64,000 nucleotides of DNA from Pseudactinotalea terrae (GTDB lineage: Bacteria > Actinomycetota > Actinomycetes > Actinomycetales > Beutenbergiaceae): contig NZ_WNXZ01000010.1 of NCBI RefSeq assembly GCF_009733845.1, positions 1 to 64,000 of the forward strand, read 5' to 3'. Positions 8,116-17,803 of the stretch are shown here, one piece after another. Each line of letters starts with the position of its first letter. Positions within the stretch are counted from its first letter, which is position 1. The notes below the pieces were generated by a model. It saw only the letters and a list, made by a program, of their open reading frames with translations, was not told where the DNA came from and did no database searches. Made by a program: the position numbers and the translations under genes.

Positions 8116-8957
8116 TGGCTCACCTCCACACCACGGTGACGCTGCCGGGTGGCGTCGAGATCCCGCAGGTCGGGCTCGGCGTGTTCCAGGTGCCGCCGGA
8201 CGAGGCGCAGCGGGTGGTGGAGGAGGCGCTCGCCGTCGGCTATCGGCACGTGGACACCGCTGCGGCGTACGTCAACGAGTCCGGTGTCGGCGCGGCGCTC
8301 CGGGCCGCAGCCCTGCCCCGGCAGGAGGTGTTCGTCACCAGCAAGCTCCGCAACGGCGACCAGGGCTACGACGCGACGCTGCGCGCCTACGACGACACGC
8401 TCGAACGGCTCGGCATCGACGCGCTCGACCTGTACCTCATCCACTGGCCGAACCCGGCTGCGGGGCTCTGGCAGGACAGCTGGCGGGCGCTGGAGAAGCT
8501 GCTCGAGGAGGGCCGGGTGCGGGCGATCGGCGTCTCGAACTTCCTGGCGGAGCACCTGCGTGAGCTCGAGATGTTCGCCTCCCACCTGCCTGCGGTGAAC
8601 CAGATCGAGGTCCACCCGGCGTTCCAGCAGCGCGAGGTGATCGCCGAGTGCGCAAGGCTCGCGATCGCCGTCGAGGCGTACTCACCACTCGGTCAGGGTG
8701 CAGCGCTGGACAGCGAGGTCGTCCAGCAGATCGGGACGGCGCACGGACTGAGTCCGGCGCAGGTGGTGCTGGCCTGGCACGTGCACCAGGGCCGCGTGGT
8801 GATCCCGAAGACCGTCTCTCGCGAACGCATGGTCGAGAACGCTGCCCTCGCGGGGGTGGAGCTGTCGGCGGAGGAGATCACCGCCGTCGACGGTCTCGAG
8901 GCCGGGACGCGCATCGGCAACGACCCCCGCACCTTCGCGTTGTCCCAGATCCGCTGA
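8115..8957 (+). CDS. Aldo/keto reductase
   Basis: NADPH-dependent carbonyl reductase of the AKR superfamily, 280 residues. The catalytic tetrad is complete: Asp47 and Tyr52 in GYRHVDTAAAYVNE, Lys77 in VTSKLRN, and His110 in LYLIHWPNP. The C-terminal cofactor motif VVIPKTVSRERMVENA is present. The start overlaps the glycosidase stop (TGATG), so the two are translationally coupled. In this setting it probably reduces a sugar aldehyde or ketone released by the glycosidase; that substrate is inference. Confidence 0.9.
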   Translation: MAHLHTTVTLPGGVEIPQVGLGVFQVPPDEAQRVVEEALAVGYRHVDTAAAYVNESGVGAALRAAALPRQEVFVTSKLRNGDQGYDATLRAYDDTLERLGIDALDLYLIHWPNPAAGLWQDSWRALEKLLEEGRVRAIGVSNFLAEHLRELEMFASHLPAVNQIEVHPAFQQREVIAECARLAIAVEAYSPLGQGAALDSEVVQQIGTAHGLSPAQVVLAWHVHQGRVVIPKTVSRERMVENAALAGVELSAEEITAVDGLEAGTRIGNDPRTFALSQIR

Positions 8958-8979
8958 CCAGACCCAAGGAGGAAGCTCG

Positions 8980-9972
8980 ATGGCGAGTCCGTCCTTGATC
9001 GCCGATGCGGCGACCGGGAAGTCCGCAGCCCCTGTCCGCGGGCGCTCGCGCCGCGCCGATCAACGCCCCGGGCAACGGGCCCGGGAGCGCCGCAGGAACC
9101 TGTGGATCTACGCGTTCCTGCTGCCCACGTTCGTGCTGTACGGGATGTACACGCTCTACCCGATGGTGGCCAGCTACTGGTACTCGCTGGTGGAGTGGAA
9201 CGGCTTCACCGCGGACCAGGAGTTCGTGGGCGTGGCCAACTACGAGAAGGTCTTCGCCGACCCGCAGTTCTGGAACTCGGTGAAGGTCACGCTCATCTTC
9301 ATGCTGATCGTGGCACCGCTGCGGGTGTTCGGTGCGTTCGCACTGGCCATCCTGCTCAACTCGCCGAAGCTTCCCTTCACCGGTTTCTTCCGCACCGTGT
9401 ACTTCATCCCGGTGGTGACGACGACGGCGATCGTGGGCGTGGTGATGCGCTTCATCTTCGACCCGGCGAGCGGGCCGATAGCGGGAGTGCTCGACCTGTT
9501 CGGTGCTGGCCCGGTCGACCTGCTCGGGTCCTCGGACACCGCGCTGATGACGGCGGGCGTGGTCTACGTGTGGAAGTTCTTCGGCATCACGCTGATCTAC
9601 TGGCTCGCAGCGCTGCAGACGATCCCGAGGGACCTGTACGAGGCGGCCCGGATCGACGGCGCGGGCCCGCTCGGGGTGTTCCGCTACATCACGCTCCCGA
9701 TGCTGATCCCGTTCCTGCTGATCATCTCGGTGCTCACGATCGAGGACTGCTTCCACGCCTTCGACCTCATGCAGACGATGACTGCGGGTGGTCCGTTCTA
9801 CAGCACCGAGATCGTGGAGATCTACATCTACCGGTTCGCGTTCGCGGCCTCGATCCCGCAGCTCGGGCACGCCTCGGCAGCCGCCGTGCTGTTCGGACTG
9901 CTGGTCCTGGTGGTCGTGCTGATGCAGGCCTGGGCCACGGTGGCCTCTCGACGTTGGGGGAACCGCTCATGA
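8980..9972 (+). CDS. ABC sugar importer permease, MalF-like (CUT1)
   Basis: Membrane subunit of a carbohydrate uptake ABC transporter, 330 residues with six predicted membrane segments after a basic N-terminal tail. The cytoplasmic EAA loop, EAARIDGAGPLGVFRYITLP, is present at the usual distance from the C-terminus. A good AAGGAGG site precedes the ATG. It pairs with the MalG-like gene (ATGA overlap) and the lipoprotein 10878-12323. No ATPase gene is present in the module; CUT1 systems of actinobacteria often share one MsiK-type ATPase encoded elsewhere. Confidence 0.93.
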   Translation: MASPSLIADAATGKSAAPVRGRSRRADQRPGQRARERRRNLWIYAFLLPTFVLYGMYTLYPMVASYWYSLVEWNGFTADQEFVGVANYEKVFADPQFWNSVKVTLIFMLIVAPLRVFGAFALAILLNSPKLPFTGFFRTVYFIPVVTTTAIVGVVMRFIFDPASGPIAGVLDLFGAGPVDLLGSSDTALMTAGVVYVWKFFGITLIYWLAALQTIPRDLYEAARIDGAGPLGVFRYITLPMLIPFLLIISVLTIEDCFHAFDLMQTMTAGGPFYSTEIVEIYIYRFAFAASIPQLGHASAAAVLFGLLVLVVVLMQAWATVASRRWGNRS

Positions 9973-10832
9973 GCACGACGACGGCGACCCGGTCCCACCT
10001 GAGGTCACCACGGCGGGTGGGCTGGTGGCTGGGTGCAGCCGTGCTCGCGTTCGTGGCCTTCGTGTGGATCTATCCGTTCCTGTGGATGGCCTCCGCGTCG
10101 TTGAAGACCTCGGGCGAGGTCTTCTCCGGGGGCCTCGACCTCATCCCCGAGATGGTCCAGTGGGAGAACTACTCACGCGCCTGGGGCGACGGGAACTTCA
10201 AGGTCTACCTGCTCAACACCGTGATCGTCACGGTGGCGACGGTCGTCATCGTGGTGATCCGCTGCGCCCTCGCGGGCTACGTGCTCGGCCGGTACAAGTT
10301 CCCGGGGTCGCGGGTGATCATCGGCATCCTGGTCGCCACGCTCTTCGTGCCCACCGGGTACACGATCATCCCGATCGTCAAGCTCTCCCTCGAGCTCGGC
10401 ATCCTCGACGACCACAGCGGCATGATCCTCGCGCTCGCCGGTGGCGCCAACGTGGCGTCGATCCTCATCTACGCGGGCTACTTCCGCGGGTTGCCGGCCG
10501 AGCTCGAGGAGGCGGCGATCGTCGACGGCGCGGGGTTCTTCCGCACGTTCATGCGGATCATGCTGCCGTTGTCGATGCCGGTGACCGCCACGGTAGCCAT
10601 CCTCACGTTCCTGTTCACCTGGAACGCGTTCTTCCTGCCGTTGGTGTTCTCCTTCAGCAACCCGGCACTGCGCACCGTGAGCGTGGGCATGCAGGCGTTC
10701 GTGGGCGAGAACTCCACCGACTGGCCGGGCATGGCCGCCGCCGGCGTGATCTCCATGCTGCCGATCGTCGTGCTCTACGCCTTCATGCAGCGCTATTTCG
10801 TCGAAGGCATCGCCGGCGCCGTCAAGTCCTGA
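9969..10832 (+). CDS. ABC sugar importer permease, MalG-like (CUT1)
   Basis: Second membrane subunit of the same importer, 287 residues with six predicted transmembrane helices and the EAA loop ELEEAAIVDGAGFFRTFMRI near 185. The C-terminus ends FMQRYFVEGIAGAVKS, the typical MalG family ending. The ATG overlaps the stop of the MalF-like gene. Confidence 0.94.
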   Translation: MSTTTATRSHLRSPRRVGWWLGAAVLAFVAFVWIYPFLWMASASLKTSGEVFSGGLDLIPEMVQWENYSRAWGDGNFKVYLLNTVIVTVATVVIVVIRCALAGYVLGRYKFPGSRVIIGILVATLFVPTGYTIIPIVKLSLELGILDDHSGMILALAGGANVASILIYAGYFRGLPAELEEAAIVDGAGFFRTFMRIMLPLSMPVTATVAILTFLFTWNAFFLPLVFSFSNPALRTVSVGMQAFVGENSTDWPGMAAAGVISMLPIVVLYAFMQRYFVEGIAGAVKS

Positions 10833-10877
10833 CGCCGCCACATCCATCAACTATCGACACTCAACGAGGAGAACGAC

Positions 10878-12323
10878 ATGACCCGCATCAATCGCCGCCA
10901 CTTCATGGGCGGCGTCGGACTGGCAGGACTCACCGGCATGCTCGCTGCATGCGGGGGTGAGAGCGCACCGCCGAACCCCGGCGGCACCGGTGGTGGCGGC
11001 GGTGGCGGTGAAGGTGGCACGTTCACCTGGTGGGACCACTTCGGTGGCCTGCAGGACCTGCACGCGCAGTGGGCGGCCGATGAGGCCGAGCGGCTCGGCA
11101 TCACGATCGAGTACTCCTACAACGAACCGGGCAAGGCCACCGAGGCCCTGCAGCTCGCGAACCAGGCGAACTCGCTCCCGGACATCTACTCGAACGTGGT
11201 GGGACTGCCCCTGCCAGCCCTGGTCGAGGCCGGCTGGCTGAGCCCGATCACGCTCTCGGACGAGGCGCTCGCACGGCTCCCCGAGGATGCGTTCACCGAC
11301 GGCATCACCAGGCTCGACGGCGAGATCTACGGGCTGCCCGCCCTTTCGGACCGGCAGTACTGGGGCTGCACCTGGTTCAACTCGGTGATCGCCGAGGAGA
11401 TCGGGTTCGAGGGGCCCAAGAGCTACGACGAGCTCCTCGCGGCGCTCAAGATGATCGCCGACGACGGAACCTACGCCCCGATGACGCTCGCCCTGGGCGC
11501 CGCCGGCCGCACGCGCGACCAGGTGGACGATCTCGCGCAGGCCGGTGGCTTCCCGGGCTGGCAGGGCCTGCGGTACGACACCGGGGAGTACGAGTACCAC
11601 CACGACTCCTACCTCAACGCGATCGAGCTGCTCAAGGAGATCTCGGACAACGGGTGGTTGCTGCCCGGGACGAACTCGTTCCAGGTGCCCGACGCCCGCG
11701 GCCGCTGGGCCGCCGGCGAGATCGGCTTCTTCATCGACGGCCCCTGGTCGCCCGGCGGCGTGCGTGCCCTGAACGCCGAGCACGTGGAGCGGATGGCCAC
11801 GTCCGGTGAGCTGACGCCCGAGGGCGAGGAGCTCGTGATCACGCGGGGGGCGCCCGCGCCCACCTGGTTCGTCGCGGGCTCGACCTCGGACGCCGAGATG
11901 GCCAGCCAGATCATCGAGACCTTCACCCAGGACGACTACCAGGCGGCGCTCGCCACGGCGATGGACCAGCCGCCCCTGAACCTCGACATCGTGGCTGAGG
12001 CCGACGTGATCGACGCCTATGCCTGGCTCGTGGAGGACTTCAAGAAGCGCGTCTTCCGCGCCCCCCAGCCCCAGGTTCGCAAGATCGAGGTGACGGAGGT
12101 GCAGGCACGCCAGACCCCGCCGTCGACCGACCTCGGTGCGATCGTCCAGGGCTACCTGGGCGGCGACATCACCGATGTCCGGGCCGAGCTCGTCAAGCTC
12201 AGTGACGCCTTCTCGGCCGCGCTCGATGCCGCGATCGACGACGCGTCCGGTGACGGCATCGACGTCAGCCGCGCGGACTGGGAGTTCGCGGACTGGCAGC
12301 GCGGCACCGACTACACGTACTGA
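10878..12323 (+). CDS. Extracellular sugar-binding lipoprotein (CUT1)
   Basis: Substrate-binding component of the importer, 481 residues. The N-terminus combines a twin-arginine-like NRRHFMGG with a lipobox LAAC (Cys at about 25), so it is probably exported through Tat and lipid-anchored. A Gly-rich linker follows. The mature part has the family 1 binding-protein pattern, with TFTWWDHFGG near 50 and GEIGFFIDGPW near 280. It follows the permeases by 45 nt with a GAGGAG ribosome-binding site. The placement after the permeases is less usual than before them. Confidence 0.92.
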   Translation: MTRINRRHFMGGVGLAGLTGMLAACGGESAPPNPGGTGGGGGGGEGGTFTWWDHFGGLQDLHAQWAADEAERLGITIEYSYNEPGKATEALQLANQANSLPDIYSNVVGLPLPALVEAGWLSPITLSDEALARLPEDAFTDGITRLDGEIYGLPALSDRQYWGCTWFNSVIAEEIGFEGPKSYDELLAALKMIADDGTYAPMTLALGAAGRTRDQVDDLAQAGGFPGWQGLRYDTGEYEYHHDSYLNAIELLKEISDNGWLLPGTNSFQVPDARGRWAAGEIGFFIDGPWSPGGVRALNAEHVERMATSGELTPEGEELVITRGAPAPTWFVAGSTSDAEMASQIIETFTQDDYQAALATAMDQPPLNLDIVAEADVIDAYAWLVEDFKKRVFRAPQPQVRKIEVTEVQARQTPPSTDLGAIVQGYLGGDITDVRAELVKLSDAFSAALDAAIDDASGDGIDVSRADWEFADWQRGTDYTY

Positions 12324-12349
12324 CGGATCGAGAAGGCGGAGGACGGCGG

Positions 12350-13117
12350 ATGGACACCTTTCCAGGAGAGCGCACCGTGATCATCACCGGTGCCGCATCG
12401 TTGCGCGGCATCGGACGTGCTGCGGCAGCGAGGCTGGCCCGCGAGGGTTGGTCGATCGGGCTGCTCGACATCGACGGTGACGCCGTCTCGGACCTGGCCT
12501 CGGCGCTGAGGGTCGAGCACGGTGTCGAGGCGGCGGGCGTCGGCGTGGACGTGGGAGACGAGCCGGCTGTGAGATCTGCCATCGACGAGCTCGAGCGGGG
12601 GCTGCCGCCGATCGTCGGGCTCGCGAACGTGGCGGGCGTCAGCTCACCGGACCCGTACCTCGAGCTGCCCGAGGGTGAGTGGCGGCGCGTGATGCGGATC
12701 AACCTTGACGGCGTCCATCACGTCACCCACCGGGCGGCCGAGTCGATGGTGCGCACCGGCATCGGGCGCATCGTCTCGATCAGCTCGGTCTCGGCACAGC
12801 GTGGCGGTGGGACGTACTCCAAGACGCCGTACTCGGTGGCGAAGGCCGGCGTGATCGGGCTGACGCGCTCGTTGGCGCGTGAGCTCGGGCCGCACGGGAT
12901 CACCGTCAACGCGATCGCCCCCGGCCCGATCGACACCGACATCATGGGCGGCACCCTCACCGAGGAGCGCAAGGCGATCATGGCGGCGGATCTGCTGGTC
13001 GGCCGCGTCGGCACGGTCGAGGACATCGCCGGCGCCATCGCTTTCCTGCTCGGTGCCGATTCCGGCTACATCACCGGTCACACCCTGAACGTCGACGGCG
13101 GGATGTACATGCACTAG
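12350..13117 (+). CDS. Short-chain dehydrogenase/reductase
   Basis: NAD(P)-dependent oxidoreductase of 255 residues. The cofactor motif TGAASLRGIG spans 13-22 and NVAGV about 93-97; the catalytic residues are Ser145/146, Tyr161 and Lys165 (PYSVAKAG). The C-terminal GHTLNVDGGMYMH is typical of classical SDRs. Asp40 in LLDID at the end of beta-2 suggests NAD preference. It ends the first carbohydrate module and may oxidise a sugar or polyol from the imported substrate. A threitol or erythritol dehydrogenase role is possible given the second module, but not shown. Confidence 0.88.
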   Translation: MDTFPGERTVIITGAASLRGIGRAAAARLAREGWSIGLLDIDGDAVSDLASALRVEHGVEAAGVGVDVGDEPAVRSAIDELERGLPPIVGLANVAGVSSPDPYLELPEGEWRRVMRINLDGVHHVTHRAAESMVRTGIGRIVSISSVSAQRGGGTYSKTPYSVAKAGVIGLTRSLARELGPHGITVNAIAPGPIDTDIMGGTLTEERKAIMAADLLVGRVGTVEDIAGAIAFLLGADSGYITGHTLNVDGGMYMH

Positions 13118-13167
13118 CCGCCCTGGTGGCTGCGCGACGGTGCGCACCGGTGGCAGGCGCCCAGGTC

Positions 13168-13244
13168 CGCTGAGTTCGTTGCCCACCGTCGAGGTCGTCG
13201 GGCGTACCCGACGAGCTCGACGATGTGGACCGAACTCGGCGACC
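13168..13244. repeat. Dispersed palindromic repeat family A, copy 2
   Basis: Begins TGAGTTCGTTG and ends CCGAACTCGGCGACC, with an internal CGACGAGCTCGACG segment matching the loop region of the copies at 1841 and 42190. It fills the gap between the SDR stop and the convergent GntR gene. Confidence 0.7.
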
Positions 13245-13261
13245 AGGGGCGACCGGAGGGC

Positions 13262-13990
13262 TCAGCCCGAGAAGGCGCGGAGGAGGTCGCGGCGGGTGGT
13301 GGCGAGGTGCTTGCGCATGGCACGGGCAGCACCGGGGGCATCGCGGGCCGCGATCTTCGCCAAGATCAAGCGATGCTCCTCGAGGAGATCGCCGAGGTCC
13401 GGACTTCCCTGGAGGTATCCGTGCAGGCTCTTCAGCCGGCCGACCTTGAGCGGGTCGGCCATGCCCTCGACGAGCAGGCTGATCATCCGGTTGCCGCTCG
13501 CTTCGGTGATGCCGTGATGGAAGCGCATGTCGGCGGCGGTGAAGGAGTCGTCGTCGGCAGCGTCGGTCATGGCCTGCAGCGCCGCCTCGAGGCTCTCGAT
13601 CTGCGGCTGGGTGGCGTTGCGAGCGGCGAGCTCAGCGGCATGGACCTCGATGGCGAGGCGCACCTCGAGGAGCTCGAGCAGCCCACCGGCGTCGCGGCGG
13701 ACCGACGACGAGAAGAAGTCCCGCAGCTGGCTCGCGTTCGTCGCGACGACGACCGGGCGCCGGCCGTGACTGACCTCGACGAGGCCGCGGGCCGCCAGCG
13801 AGCGCACCCCCTCGCGCACGGTCAGCCGGCTCACCTGGAGCTGCGCGGAGAGCTCGGCCTCCGACGGCAGCGAGTCGCCCGCCTCGTAGGTGCGGTCGAA
13901 GATCAGGTCTTCCAGATGTGCCACGACCGCGTCGGAGGCCGTGCGCGGTGGCGTGCGCTCGGGGTGCGTGGGGGTGGCCGGCATCCCCAC
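13262..13990 (-). CDS. GntR-family transcriptional regulator (FCD type)
   Basis: Regulator of 242 residues with an N-terminal winged helix (LPSEAELSAQLQVSRLTVRE, about 40-60) and a C-terminal FCD domain with the ligand/metal residues in MRFHHGITEASGN and LEEHRLILAKIAARD. It is divergent from the second module beginning at 14157, so control of that module is likely. An internal ATG gives a product two residues shorter. Confidence 0.9.
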   Translation of the reverse strand: MGMPATPTHPERTPPRTASDAVVAHLEDLIFDRTYEAGDSLPSEAELSAQLQVSRLTVREGVRSLAARGLVEVSHGRRPVVVATNASQLRDFFSSSVRRDAGGLLELLEVRLAIEVHAAELAARNATQPQIESLEAALQAMTDAADDDSFTAADMRFHHGITEASGNRMISLLVEGMADPLKVGRLKSLHGYLQGSPDLGDLLEEHRLILAKIAARDAPGAARAMRKHLATTRRDLLRAFSG

Positions 13991-14156
13991 ATGGTGCCAG
14001 AGAATCGATGGCGATGGACCTCACTGTGCTGATGAGTGTCCCGTGGCGATCCCTCCGGTGCCGCAAGATTGGGCTGGCGGGTGTCGCCGCAGAGCGATAC
14101 GGTGGACGAACTTGTCAGATGAGTGTGGCTCACCCACCGAAGAGAGAGCACAACGG

Positions 14157-15152
14157 ATGATCAACAGGATCGAGCGGGTCGCCGTCATCGGCGCCGGCTA
14201 CATGGGCACGGGCATCGCGCAGCGGCTCGCCGCGGCGGGTGTCACGGTGACCGTGACCGACGCGTCGCCGGAGCTGGCCGAGGCCGGCCGCCAGCGGGCC
14301 CTGCGTGACGTCGCTCGCGATGTCGAGGCCGGGCTGCTGCCGGCCGGCACCACCGAGGCGGTCGAGGCGAACCTCACCGCTGCGGCCACGCTCGAGGAGG
14401 CGGTGCGGGATGCCGACTTCGTCGAAGAGGTGGTCCCTGAGGTCCTGGAGATCAAGCGGGACGTGCTGGCGCGGATCTCGGCGGCCGCGCGCCCCGATGC
14501 CATCATCGGTTCCAACACCTCGACGATCCCGGTCCGGCTGATGGCCTCGGCGGTCGAGCGGCCGGAGCGGTTCCTCGTGGTCCACTGGAGCAACCCTGCG
14601 CACCTCGTGCCCGGCGTCGAGCTTGTGGTCGGCGAGGCCACCGAGGAGGCCGTGCTGCCGGCGATCAAGGAGCTGCTGCAGCGCGCCGACTGGGTGGGCG
14701 CGGTCGTCGGCGACGCACCCGGCTTCGTGCTGAACCGGCTTCAGTTCGCCCTGGTGCGAGAGGCGCTGCTGCTGGTCGACGAGGGTCACGCCACCGCCGA
14801 GGACGTGGACATCGTGCTGCGCACCACGCTCGGGTTCCGGATGCCCTTCATCCCGCCGATCGCGATGCTCGACATGGCTGGTCTCGACATCTACGAGAAG
14901 GGGTACGGCCTGCTCCAGGCCGAGCTCGGCGATCGCTACTCGGCGCCACGCGTGCTCACCGAGGCCGTCGCCGATGGCCGGCACGGCATGAAGAACGGCC
15001 GCGGCCTGTTCCGCGACTACGCGCCGGAGACCCTCGACGAGATCGCTGCCTGGCGCGCCAAGGCCTACACCGGCATGAGCCGGCTGCTCGCCGAGCTGGG
15101 CCCGATGCCCGGCAGCACCACCGAGTCCGAGACCGAGGAGACCTCCGCATGA
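14157..15152 (+). CDS. 3-hydroxyacyl-CoA dehydrogenase-fold NAD-dependent dehydrogenase
   Basis: 331-residue oxidoreductase with a Rossmann motif GAGYMGTGIAQ at 12-22, a catalytic His143 in VVHWSNPAH and a Glu in the following VPGVELV, then the C-terminal helical domain with DIVLRTTLGFRMPF near 222. These are the hallmarks of the 3HCDH family, which includes L-gulonate 3-dehydrogenase and L-carnitine dehydrogenase as well as acyl-CoA enzymes. No other fatty-acid genes are nearby; its neighbours act on sugar phosphates, so a hydroxy-acid or polyol-derived substrate is more likely. A GAGAGAG stretch precedes the ATG. The next gene overlaps by ATGA. Confidence 0.85.
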   Translation: MINRIERVAVIGAGYMGTGIAQRLAAAGVTVTVTDASPELAEAGRQRALRDVARDVEAGLLPAGTTEAVEANLTAAATLEEAVRDADFVEEVVPEVLEIKRDVLARISAAARPDAIIGSNTSTIPVRLMASAVERPERFLVVHWSNPAHLVPGVELVVGEATEEAVLPAIKELLQRADWVGAVVGDAPGFVLNRLQFALVREALLLVDEGHATAEDVDIVLRTTLGFRMPFIPPIAMLDMAGLDIYEKGYGLLQAELGDRYSAPRVLTEAVADGRHGMKNGRGLFRDYAPETLDEIAAWRAKAYTGMSRLLAELGPMPGSTTESETEETSA

Positions 15153-16099
15153 CCGAGCACACCGCCGACACCTGGCCGATCGGCGTCGGGCTGCCCCAGC
15201 TGGCCGGCACCACGCGGGATGGTCGCGACGTCACCACCGTGGGACCGGCAGCGTGGCGCCCGGCCTTCCACGAGGTGGCCGCCGCAGGCTTCACCGAGAT
15301 CGACCTGTTCACCTCCCACATCCGGATCTCCGATCTCGACGCCGAGGGCCGCGCTGCGCTGCTGCGCACCCTCGACGAGTACGGGCTGAGGATCAGCGCC
15401 GTGCCGCTCGCGCGGCGCAGCATCATCGACGCCGACCCCGAGCGGGCCGCTGCGAACCTGCAGTTCGCGATCGAGGTGGTGCGCGCAGCCGGTGAGCTCG
15501 GCGTCGGGCTCGTCTGTCTCGGGCTGCACCAGCCGCTGACCCAGGCACAGCAGGAGGCCCACTGGTTCTGGCTCGCCCAGGGCGAGGAAGACCCGGACGA
15601 CCCGGCGGTCTGGGCGGCCGCCGTCGAGGGGTTTCAGAAGATCGGTGCGGAGGCCGAGAGAGCGGGCGTCGAGATCTCGCTGGAGATGTACGAGGGCACC
15701 TACCTGGGCACCTCCGAGAGCTCGGTGCGGCTCAAGACCGACATCGGGCTCGCCAACGTGGGGCTGTGCCCCGATATCGGCAACATCGTGCGGCTGCACC
15801 GCCCCGTGGAGGACTGGCGGTCGATGCTCGAGGTGATGCTCCCGCACACGAACTACTGGCAGTTGAAGAACTACCTGCGCGACTACGACCCCGCGACCGG
15901 GGCGTACTTCTCGGCGCCCGCACCGCTCGAGAGCGGCTTCATCAACTACCGCGAGGCGATCTCCATGGCGCTCGAGGCCGGTTTCGACGGGCCGATGTGC
16001 GTCGAGCACTACGGTGGAGATGGGCTCAGCGTCTCGGCGACCAACCGTGACTACATCCGACGCATCCTGCACGCGAAGCTGGAGGCTCCCGCATCATGA
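15149..16099 (+). CDS. TIM-barrel sugar isomerase/epimerase (AP endonuclease 2 superfamily)
   Basis: 316-residue protein of the xylose isomerase-like TIM barrel family. Candidate metal ligands are Glu in ISLEMYEG, Asp in GLCPDIGN, a His near LPHTNYW and Glu in MCVEHYGGDG, the usual Glu-Asp-His-Glu set. Such enzymes isomerise or epimerise small sugars, for example hydroxypyruvate or tagatose-type substrates. It overlaps both neighbours by ATGA, so it is co-translated with the dehydrogenase and the kinase. The exact substrate cannot be read from sequence. Confidence 0.85.
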   Translation: MTEHTADTWPIGVGLPQLAGTTRDGRDVTTVGPAAWRPAFHEVAAAGFTEIDLFTSHIRISDLDAEGRAALLRTLDEYGLRISAVPLARRSIIDADPERAAANLQFAIEVVRAAGELGVGLVCLGLHQPLTQAQQEAHWFWLAQGEEDPDDPAVWAAAVEGFQKIGAEAERAGVEISLEMYEGTYLGTSESSVRLKTDIGLANVGLCPDIGNIVRLHRPVEDWRSMLEVMLPHTNYWQLKNYLRDYDPATGAYFSAPAPLESGFINYREAISMALEAGFDGPMCVEHYGGDGLSVSATNRDYIRRILHAKLEAPAS

Positions 16100-17802
16100 C
16101 GCACCTCGTCAACGACCCGAAGAAGTTCGCCGCCGATGTGCTGGCAGGATTCGTGCGGGCACACCAGGACCGCGTGATGGCGGTGCACGGTGGTGCCGTG
16201 CGGGCCACGGAGACCCCGCAGGGCGAGGTCGCTCTCGTGCTCGGCGGTGGGTCCGGCCACTACCCGGCCTTCGCCGGCTGGATCGGCGAGGGCATGGCCC
16301 ACGGCGCGGTGTGCGGGAACATCTTCGCCTCGCCGTCGGCATCGCAGGCGGCGTCGGTCGCGCGCGCGGCTCACGCGGGCGGCGGCGTGCTGTTCGGGTT
16401 CGGCAACTATGCAGGCGACGTCCTGCAGTTCAGCCGCGCGGTCGAGATGCTCGCCAAGGAAGGCATCGAGGCGCGGATCCTCACCGTGACCGACGACATC
16501 GCCTCCTCGGACGTGCACGCCGAGCGGCGTGGCATCGCGGGTGACCTGCCGGTGTTCAAGATCGCCGGAGCCGCGGCGGCGCAGGGATGGTCGCTCGACG
16601 ACGTCGAGCGGGTCACCAAGCACGCCAACGACCGGACCTTCACGATCGGCGTCGCGATGTCGGGGTGCACGCTGCCGGGCGCCGAAGCGCCGCTGTTCAC
16701 GGTCGCCGAGGGGAGCTTGGCGATCGGGCTCGGCATCCACGGCGAACCGGGTCTGAGCGAGGTCCCGCTGGGGTCGGCGCAGGAGGTCGCGGACGACCTG
16801 GTGGACCGCCTGCTGGCCGCCCTCCCCGAGGATCGCGGTTCCCGGGTGGCTGTGCTGGTCAACGGGCTCGGTGCGACGACGTATGAGGAGCAGTTCGTCG
16901 TCTTCGGGCGGGTGGCGGAGCGACTCGAGGCCGAGGGCTTCACGTTGGTCGCGCCGGAGGTGGGCGAGCATGTCACCAGCTTGGACATGGCCGGGCTCTC
17001 GGTGACCGCGATGCTTCTCGACGACGAGCTCGAGCAGCTCTGGCTCGCACCGATCGACACTCCCGCGTTCCGGCGCGGATCCTTCGGCGCGACGGCGGCG
17101 GCACCCCCTCGACGTCGTGCCCTGCCGCAGGAGGCTGTGGCCGAGCGGGCAGCCGGCTCCGAGGCATCGCAGAGCGCGGCCGCTCTCGCGCTGGGGCTGC
17201 TCGACGACGTCGTCCTCGTGCTCAAGGAGCACGAGGCGGAGCTCGGCGCGCTCGACGCGGTCGCCGGTGATGGTGACCACGGCCAGGGCATGGTGCTCGG
17301 TGCGGTCGGCGCCGCGGATCGCGGGCACGAGGCGGCCCGGGCGGGCGTGGGTCTGGGGACGCTGCTGCGTGAGGTCGGCGAGGCGTGGGCCGAGAGTGCG
17401 GGCGGTACCTCCGGTGCGCTCTGGGGCGCCGCGCTGGTCGCCGCGGGCGAGCGGTTGGGCGACACCGAGTCACCTGCTGCTGGTGACGTCGCCGAGGCGG
17501 TGAGCTCCGCCGTCGCGGCCATGAAGGAGATGGGCAAGGCCGAGCTCGGTGACAAGACGATGATGGATGCGGCCATCCCGTTCGCCGAGGTCCTCGCCGA
17601 GCGCGTGGCCGCAGGTGACGGGCTCGCTCAGGCGTGGCAGGCGGCGGTCGACGCCGCCTCGGAGGCTGCCGACGCGACCGCGGCGCTGCAGGCGAAGAAG
17701 GGTCGGGCCAAGACACACGGTGACCACTCGGTCGGGCACGCCGACCCCGGCGCGGTCTCGTTCGTGCACGTGGCCCGCACAGTCGTTTCCAAGGAGGCAT
17801 GA
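16096..17802 (+). CDS. Dihydroxyacetone kinase-type DhaKL kinase (candidate erythrulose kinase)
   Basis: ATP-dependent ketose kinase with both domains in one chain of 568 residues. The DhaK domain (1-330) has the substrate loop GGGSGHYPA at 50-58, Asp108 in NYAGD, and the His215 of GLGIHGEPG that covalently binds the ketone. The DhaL domain (about 362-565) has the Mg-ATP motif GDGDHGQGM at 391-399 and GDKTMMDA. Length matches ATP-type DhaK rather than the PTS type. With RpiB-like and TPI-like genes directly downstream, the set matches the L- or D-erythrulose kinase plus two isomerases described for tetritol use in mycobacteria. Dihydroxyacetone itself remains a possible substrate. Confidence 0.88.
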   Translation: MTHLVNDPKKFAADVLAGFVRAHQDRVMAVHGGAVRATETPQGEVALVLGGGSGHYPAFAGWIGEGMAHGAVCGNIFASPSASQAASVARAAHAGGGVLFGFGNYAGDVLQFSRAVEMLAKEGIEARILTVTDDIASSDVHAERRGIAGDLPVFKIAGAAAAQGWSLDDVERVTKHANDRTFTIGVAMSGCTLPGAEAPLFTVAEGSLAIGLGIHGEPGLSEVPLGSAQEVADDLVDRLLAALPEDRGSRVAVLVNGLGATTYEEQFVVFGRVAERLEAEGFTLVAPEVGEHVTSLDMAGLSVTAMLLDDELEQLWLAPIDTPAFRRGSFGATAAAPPRRRALPQEAVAERAAGSEASQSAAALALGLLDDVVLVLKEHEAELGALDAVAGDGDHGQGMVLGAVGAADRGHEAARAGVGLGTLLREVGEAWAESAGGTSGALWGAALVAAGERLGDTESPAAGDVAEAVSSAVAAMKEMGKAELGDKTMMDAAIPFAEVLAERVAAGDGLAQAWQAAVDAASEAADATAALQAKKGRAKTHGDHSVGHADPGAVSFVHVARTVVSKEA

Positions 17803-17803
17803 G

